Shown here: positions 59,403-64,000 of the stretch, in pieces
How positions within the stretch are numbered: position 1 is the first letter of the stretch
Layout of the letters: every line of letters starts with the position of its first letter
NCBI GenBank assembly: GCA_004560305.1
Contig: SFVI01000012.1
Coordinates: 1-64,000 of the forward strand
DNA: 64,000 nt
Direction of reading: 5' to 3'
Origin: a bacterium
GTDB lineage: Bacteria; Bacillota; Clostridia; Oscillospirales; Oscillospiraceae
Program-made: the position numbers and the translations under genes
The notes under the pieces: model-generated
Told to the model about the DNA's origin: nothing
What the model saw: the letters and a program-made list of their open reading frames with translations, nothing else
Database searches by the model: none

Positions 59403-61076
59403 TTGAGAGATTATATAGATGCTGCCGCGTTCAAGGAGATGATCCTTTGCGCTGATGCAGCCCTTGCCGCCAATACCCAGATGATCAACGACCTGAACGT
59501 CTTCCCCGTGCCCGACGGCGACACCGGCACCAACATGGGGCTGACCATGAATAAAGCCGCTGTGGAGCTGCGCAAGAAGGAGTTTGACACGGTGGCTGCC
59601 GCCGCCGACTGCGTGGCCTCCGCCCTGCTGCGGGGCGCCCGGGGCAACTCCGGCGTGATTCTGTCCCTGCTGTTCCGGGGCATTGCCCGGCGGCTCAAGG
59701 GCATTGAGACCGCCGGCGCGGTGGAGTTTTCCGGCGCCATGGAGGACGGGGTTGACGCGGCCTACAAGGCCGTCATGAAGCCTGCTGAGGGCACCATCCT
59801 CACCGTGTCCCGCCTGGCCTCCGTCGCCGCGGCCGAGGCTGCCGCCGCCGGCGCCAGCCTGGAGACCACCCTGGTCTGCGCCATCAAGGCCGGCGAGGAA
59901 GCGCTGGAGGATACCATCAACCTGAACCCGGTGCTGAAAAAGGCCGGCGTTGTGGACGCCGGCGGCAAGGGTTATCTGATCATCCTCAGCGCCATGCTCT
60001 CCTCCCTCCGGGGCGAAGTGATTGCCCCCAGCGAGGCCAGCCAGGTTGCGGAAGCGCCGGAGAGTGCCTTTGAGGTCTTTGACAGCGAGGACATCACCTA
60101 CGCCTATGACACGGTATATATCATCCAGAAGAACGACCCGGATGTGGATCTGGAGCCGCTGCGCAAGTACCTTAACAGCATCGGCGACAGCCTGGTCATC
60201 GGCGAGGATGACGAGGCCTTCAAGGTCCATGTTCACACCAATATCCCCGGCGTGGCCATCAGCGAGTCCCAGAAATACGGCACGCTGGAAGTGGCCAAGA
60301 TCGAGAACATGGTGGCTCAGAGCGAGGCCGTCAAGGCCGGCAAGAAGGCCAAGACCGCGGATGACGCGGAGGATTGGCAGCTGGGCGAGAAGAGTGAGCC
60401 GGCCATCGCCGAGCCGGAGAAGGAATACGGCATCGTCACCGTCTGCGCCGGCAGCGGCATGGAGGATCTGTTCCGGGAGCTGGGGGCGGACGGCATCGTC
60501 ACCGGCGGCCAGACCATGAACCCTTCCACCGACGATATTCTGAAGGAGATCAACCGCACCCCCGCCTCCACCGTGTTTGTGTTCCCCAACAACAAAAACA
60601 TCATCATGGCGGCAGAGCAGTGCATCCCCCTCAGCGAGAAGAAGGTCATCGTCATGCCAACCAAGACCGTGCCTCAGGGCATCTCCGCCCTGCTGAACTT
60701 CAACCCCGACGAGGAGGAAGCAGCGCTGGTGGACGTGATGCAGGAGGCGGCCGGCAACGTGCACACCGCCATGGTCACTTACGCTGCCCGGGATTCGGAC
60801 TTTGACGGCCACGCCATCAAGGCCGGGGAGCACCTGGCCCTGCTGGACGGGGCCCTGCTGGGCAGCTACCCCGATGTGAACGCCCTGATGGGCGATATGG
60901 TAGAGGCCTTCGTGGACCTGGAGCCGGAGTTCATCACCGTGTACTACGGCGCGGATGTGGACGAGAACGACGCCAAGCAGGCGGCGGAGCAGATCACCGC
61001 CCGCTTCCCCGACGCGGACATCAGCGTGGTCAACGGCGGACAGCCGGTGTACTATTACATGATCAGCGTGGAATAA
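59403..61076 (+). CDS. DAK2-domain fatty-acid kinase (FakA/YloV)
   Basis: Kinase that makes acyl-phosphate from fatty acid held by a FakB protein, about 557 residues. The N-terminal DAK2 domain has NVFPVPDGDTGTNMGLTM near residue 37 and GARGNSGVILSLLFRG near 80 (nucleotide/metal binding). The C-terminal half is the YloV-type region with FVFPNNKNIIMAAEQ. TTG at 59403 is taken as start: GGAGG is 10 nt upstream; an earlier TTG has no ribosome site. The acyl-phosphate can feed PlsY, which is also in this window (29443-30063). Confidence 0.92.
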   Translation: MRDYIDAAAFKEMILCADAALAANTQMINDLNVFPVPDGDTGTNMGLTMNKAAVELRKKEFDTVAAAADCVASALLRGARGNSGVILSLLFRGIARRLKGIETAGAVEFSGAMEDGVDAAYKAVMKPAEGTILTVSRLASVAAAEAAAAGASLETTLVCAIKAGEEALEDTINLNPVLKKAGVVDAGGKGYLIILSAMLSSLRGEVIAPSEASQVAEAPESAFEVFDSEDITYAYDTVYIIQKNDPDVDLEPLRKYLNSIGDSLVIGEDDEAFKVHVHTNIPGVAISESQKYGTLEVAKIENMVAQSEAVKAGKKAKTADDAEDWQLGEKSEPAIAEPEKEYGIVTVCAGSGMEDLFRELGADGIVTGGQTMNPSTDDILKEINRTPASTVFVFPNNKNIIMAAEQCIPLSEKKVIVMPTKTVPQGISALLNFNPDEEEAALVDVMQEAAGNVHTAMVTYAARDSDFDGHAIKAGEHLALLDGALLGSYPDVNALMGDMVEAFVDLEPEFITVYYGADVDENDAKQAAEQITARFPDADISVVNGGQPVYYYMISVE

Positions 61077-61090
61077 ATAAGGATCGCATA

Positions 61091-61128
61091 AAAAAGACTT
61101 CGGAACCTAGTTCCGAAGTCTTTTTTTT
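61091..61128 (+). terminator. fakA terminator
   Basis: Stem AAAAAGACTTCGGAA / TTCCGAAGTCTTTTT with loop CCTAG and eight T. Confidence 0.92.
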
Positions 61129-61197
61129 GCGTTTTGAAATCAAAGAGGGCCGTGTAACGCTTCCCATTGGGACGGCTTCCCTTCCCATCAAAATGAA

Positions 61198-61273
61198 CCG
61201 TAGGGGCGAGCATTGCTCGTCCGCGAAATGCAGCCGGCTCCAACAGGCGGACGGCCAATGGCCGCCCCTACGG
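61198..61273. repeat. 76-bp MITE-like inverted repeat
   Basis: Perfect 11-bp terminal inverted repeats CCGTAGGGGCG / CGCCCCTACGG. The inner 16 bases of each arm are also inverted copies with 4 changes, and each arm can fold its own small hairpin (GAGCATTGCTC left, GGCCATTGGCC on the other strand of the right arm). The 250-bp gap between fakA and the M20 gene holds only this and the terminator. No ORF. Confidence 0.7.
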
Positions 61274-61376
61274 GGGCAGGTTTGCTGTTTCTGCCAAAAA
61301 TGGGATTTCCTCTGCATTCGCCTCACTATGTTCAGCGTTTACTCAAAGGGGAAGGCTTGAGAAGAACCGGCCCCAA

Positions 61377-62819
61377 TCAGTACCGGCCGATGGGCGGGGT
61401 GCAGTAATCCGGCAGGGGGCAGCTGTACTTGCCGCCGTTTTTCTGCCGCAGCTCTGCCTTGGCCTTTTCCAGCAGCTCCGGCTGCTCTATGGTGCGCAGG
61501 GCGGCCAGGCTCAGCATTTCCGCGGCCCGGAGCATGCCCTTCATGCCGATGCCGGAGCAGGCGAAGGCAGTATTCTGCCAGGAGTGGCCCACATTGCCCA
61601 GGCAGGCGGTGGCCACATGAAACATGACGGTGGGCGTGGCGTAGCCCACGTCGCCCACGTCGGTGGAGCCGGAGCTGTAGCCGGTCTCCCGGGGATTGAA
61701 GGGATGGATCACGCTGTCCAGCGGGGTCTGGAGAGCGGCATCCAGCTCCTCCGGCAGGAAGTACTCGCCCAGACTCTCCTTGATGCCCACCAGGGCGGTG
61801 CGGCTGTAGCTGCGCAGAAATTGGGACGCCAGGGCGTATTCCTCCTCGGTCCACTCCGGGGCGCCCAGCTCCCGCATACACTCGTCCACCAGACTGCCCA
61901 GGGCCTTGTTGGGCACATAGTCGGAGAAGGCCATGGTGATCTCATACTGCATTCTGGTGCCGGTCATCAGGGCGGCGCCTTTGGCCACGTCCACCAGCCG
62001 GGTGAACAGCTCCTGCACCTGGTTCACCTTGGGGGCGCGGACCTCGTATTTGATCACGGCGTGGCTCTGCACCACATTGGGGGCGGTGCCGCCGGGGTCG
62101 GAATAGGCGTAGTGGATGCGGGCCGCGTCGATCATATGCTCCCGCAGGTAGTTGGCGCCCACGTTCATCAGCTCCACCGCGTCCAGGGCGCTGCGGCCCA
62201 GGTGGGGCGCGCCGCCGGCATGAGAGGCCACCCCGTCAAAGGTGAAGTTGGCGCCCATGATGGCCACGTTGCCCTTGGAGCCTACCTCGTTGACGGTGGC
62301 CGGGTGCCAGGTGTAGGCAAAGTCCACGTCATCGAAGTACCCGGCCCGGGCGATGAACTGCTTGGAACCGGCCCCTTCCTCGGCGGGACAGCCGAAGAAA
62401 ACCACGGTGCCGTCAATGGCATGGGCGGTGAAATACTCCTTCAAGGCCACCGCCGCCGCATAGCAGCCGGCGCCGATCAGGTTATGGCCGCAGCCGTGGC
62501 CGGAGCCGCCGGGAGTCACTGCCTCCTGCACCGGGCAGGCGGCCTTCTGGCTCAGGCCGGAGAGGGCGTCATACTCGGCCAGCAGGCCGATCACCGGCTT
62601 GCCGCTGCCGCTGACGAATTTGGCGGTGAAGGCGGTGGGCATACCGGCAATGCCCTCCTCAACGGTGAAGCCCTGGGCCTTCAAGGCCTCCATCAGGGCG
62701 GCGGCGGAGCGGAATTCTTCATAGGACAGCTCCGCATAGTCCCAGATCTCACTGGCAAGGGCTTTGGTGGTTTCCGCGTTTTGGGCTACCAAGGCCTTGA
62801 TTTCTTCAACCTGTGTCAT
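61377..62819 (-). CDS. M20-family amidohydrolase (AbgB-like)
   Basis: 480-residue metal-dependent hydrolase of the type that cleaves p-aminobenzoyl-glutamate or N-acyl amino acids. Metal-binding motifs: GHGCGHN near residue 107 and CPAEEGAGS near 144, plus TWHPATVNEVG and VASHAGGAPH in the dimerisation part. ATG at 62819 after AAAGGAGAA. 21 bp after the ABC ATPase gene, so probably co-transcribed; it may act on the imported substrate (inference). Confidence 0.9.
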   Translation of the reverse strand: MTQVEEIKALVAQNAETTKALASEIWDYAELSYEEFRSAAALMEALKAQGFTVEEGIAGMPTAFTAKFVSGSGKPVIGLLAEYDALSGLSQKAACPVQEAVTPGGSGHGCGHNLIGAGCYAAAVALKEYFTAHAIDGTVVFFGCPAEEGAGSKQFIARAGYFDDVDFAYTWHPATVNEVGSKGNVAIMGANFTFDGVASHAGGAPHLGRSALDAVELMNVGANYLREHMIDAARIHYAYSDPGGTAPNVVQSHAVIKYEVRAPKVNQVQELFTRLVDVAKGAALMTGTRMQYEITMAFSDYVPNKALGSLVDECMRELGAPEWTEEEYALASQFLRSYSRTALVGIKESLGEYFLPEELDAALQTPLDSVIHPFNPRETGYSSGSTDVGDVGYATPTVMFHVATACLGNVGHSWQNTAFACSGIGMKGMLRAAEMLSLAALRTIEQPELLEKAKAELRQKNGGKYSCPLPDYCTPPIGRY

Positions 62820-62840
62820 TTCGTGTTCTCCTTTTCCATA

Positions 62841-63575
62841 TCACAATACCATGCTGAGGAATTTGATGGTGCTGGGGTCGTGGGGACAGGTGAAGATCTG
62901 GTCCGGGCTGCCCTCCTCCTTGATGACCCCGTCGCAGATGAACAGCACCCGGTCGCTGACCTCCCGGGCGAAGCCCATCTCGTGGGTGACGATGAGGATG
63001 GTCATGCCGCTGCGGGTCAGGTCCATGATGACGTTCAGCACTTCCTTCACCATTTCCGGGTCCAGGGCGGAGGTAGGCTCGTCAAAGAGCATTACCTCCG
63101 GCTGCATGGCCAGGGCACGGACAATGGCCAGGCGCTGCTTCTGGCCGCCGGACAGCTTCCGGGGGTACTCGTCGGCCTTTTCCTCCAGACCCACCCGGCG
63201 CAGCAGGGCCAGAGCCTCTTCCCGGGCCTGAGCCTTGGGTATCTTCTTCTCCAGTATAGGCGCCAGGGTCACATTGTCAAGTACTGTCATATTGGGGAAC
63301 ACGTTAAAATTCTGGAACACCATGCCCATGCTCTGGCGGAACTTGCTGGTGTTCAGCTTCTTGTCGGTGATGTCCTGGCCCTTGAAGTAGACCTTGCCTT
63401 CTGTTGGCTGCTCCAGCAGATTCAGGCAGCGGAGGAAGGTGGACTTGCCGCCGCCGGAGGGGCCAATGATGGACACCACCTCGCCCCGGCGGATGGTGGT
63501 GGAAATGCCCTTGAGCACCTCCAGCTGGCCGAAGCTCTTTTTCAGGTTTTCGGTGCGGATGATCTCGTCAGTCAC
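62841..63575 (-). CDS. Polar amino-acid ABC transporter ATP-binding protein (GlnQ type)
   Basis: 244 residues. Walker A GPSGGGKSTFLRCLN near residue 39, Q-loop GMVFQNFNVFPN, signature KLSGGQKQR near 141, Walker B VMLFDEPTSALDPEM and the switch His IVTHEMGFAREVSDRV. Overlaps the permease gene by 8 nt. Ligand specificity (glutamine, arginine, cystine and so on) cannot be read. Confidence 0.95.
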   Translation of the reverse strand: MTDEIIRTENLKKSFGQLEVLKGISTTIRRGEVVSIIGPSGGGKSTFLRCLNLLEQPTEGKVYFKGQDITDKKLNTSKFRQSMGMVFQNFNVFPNMTVLDNVTLAPILEKKIPKAQAREEALALLRRVGLEEKADEYPRKLSGGQKQRLAIVRALAMQPEVMLFDEPTSALDPEMVKEVLNVIMDLTRSGMTILIVTHEMGFAREVSDRVLFICDGVIKEEGSPDQIFTCPHDPSTIKFLSMVL

Positions 63576-64000
63576 TGGCAGTCAGCCTCCTTTCAAGCAC
63601 GCGCAGAAGCCGGGACAGAATAAAGTTCAGCAGGAAATAGATCACGCCCACAATGGTCAGCGATTGCAGGGCCAGGAAGGTGGCGGCCTGGACGCTCTTG
63701 TAGCTGGTCATCAGCTCACCCACGAAGAACACGGAGGCCAGGGAGGTGCCCTTCACGGTGGTGATGAACTCATTGCACAGAGCGGGCAGGATGTTTTTCA
63801 CTGCCTGGGGCATGATCACATGGGTCATCATGTGAATCTCGCTGAGCCCCACGCTGCGGGCGGCCTCCCACTGACCCTTGTCCACGGCGTTGATGCCGGC
63901 GCGGATGATCTCCGAGATGTAGGCGGAGGCGTTGATGACCAGAGCTACCACGATGCACATGGTGTCGCTCAGCTCAAAGGGCAGAAGCTTGGGCAGCCCG
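63568..64000 (-). CDS. Polar amino-acid ABC transporter permease (HisM/GlnP type), partial
   Basis: The C-terminal 143 residues of a permease; the gene extends past the right edge. The frame is open through the edge (LPKLLPFELSDTM). The EAA-loop motif NASAYISEIIRAGINAVDKGQWEAARSVGLS is visible, followed by GTSLASVFFVGELM and a final membrane helix. Window-internal Met codons are not the start. Confidence 0.93.
   Translation of the reverse strand, partial: GLPKLLPFELSDTMCIVVALVINASAYISEIIRAGINAVDKGQWEAARSVGLSEIHMMTHVIMPQAVKNILPALCNEFITTVKGTSLASVFFVGELMTSYKSVQAATFLALQSLTIVGVIYFLLNFILSRLLRVLERRLTASD

Overview
The window is a GC-rich piece of the replication-origin region of a spore-forming, anaerobic Firmicute. 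The best guess is a gut Clostridia of the Oscillospiraceae type. Supporting signs: the dnaA-dnaN-S4 protein-recF-remB-gyrB-gyrA gene order, two parS sites beside parAB, spore genes (a GerA-type germinant receptor and the GPR protease), pyruvate:ferredoxin oxidoreductase, many lipoproteins with an LCAC lipobox, and strong consensus housekeeping promoters in otherwise GC-rich DNA. No phage, transposase, CRISPR array or tRNA was seen.

Layout, left end. The first 77 bases are the 5' end of a 16S rRNA gene leaving the window to the left, with two tandem promoters. Then come a germinant-receptor operon (gerA-gerC-gerB, plus strand), mfd with a PpiC-type isomerase, a zinc-ribbon membrane protein with a Trp/Asp-rich tail, and a GNAT acetyltransferase.

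Origin block (about 10.9-26.5 kb, all minus strand). A tightly packed series runs dnaN, yaaA-like, recF, remB, gyrB, gyrA, a small membrane protein, rnhA and an ABC exporter. oriC lies between dnaN and dnaA, with DnaA-box-like 9-mers, a DnaA-trio tract and an AT-rich stretch. Upstream of dnaA are serS, parB, parA, two parS sites flanking an odd repeat pair, and gpr.

Middle (26.6-46 kb). rpsT, a lipid kinase, asnS, plsY and an M14 endopeptidase are followed by a tripartite tricarboxylate transporter (tctCBA), an orphan sugar-ABC ATPase with an unusual leader, a PyrR-attenuated pyrR-uraA pair, an ECF sigma/anti-sigma pair, and a NupNOPQ-like nucleoside ABC transporter. The transporter operon is preceded by a guanine-class purine riboswitch and lies next to xpt, so this stretch deals with nucleobase and nucleoside salvage.

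Right part (46-64 kb). Two flavoproteins follow asparaginase. Divergent from them is a four-gene, overlapping operon: CotH kinase lipoprotein, VTC-type polyphosphate polymerase domain, DUF4956 membrane protein and a beta-helix lipoprotein. This is the most interesting uncharacterised system here. Then come pyruvate:ferredoxin oxidoreductase, an Asp23 protein with a FakA-like kinase, a small MITE-like repeat, and an amino-acid ABC transporter joined to an M20 amidohydrolase, cut by the window edge. Left of oriC most genes run with the replication fork; to the right the orientation is mixed.
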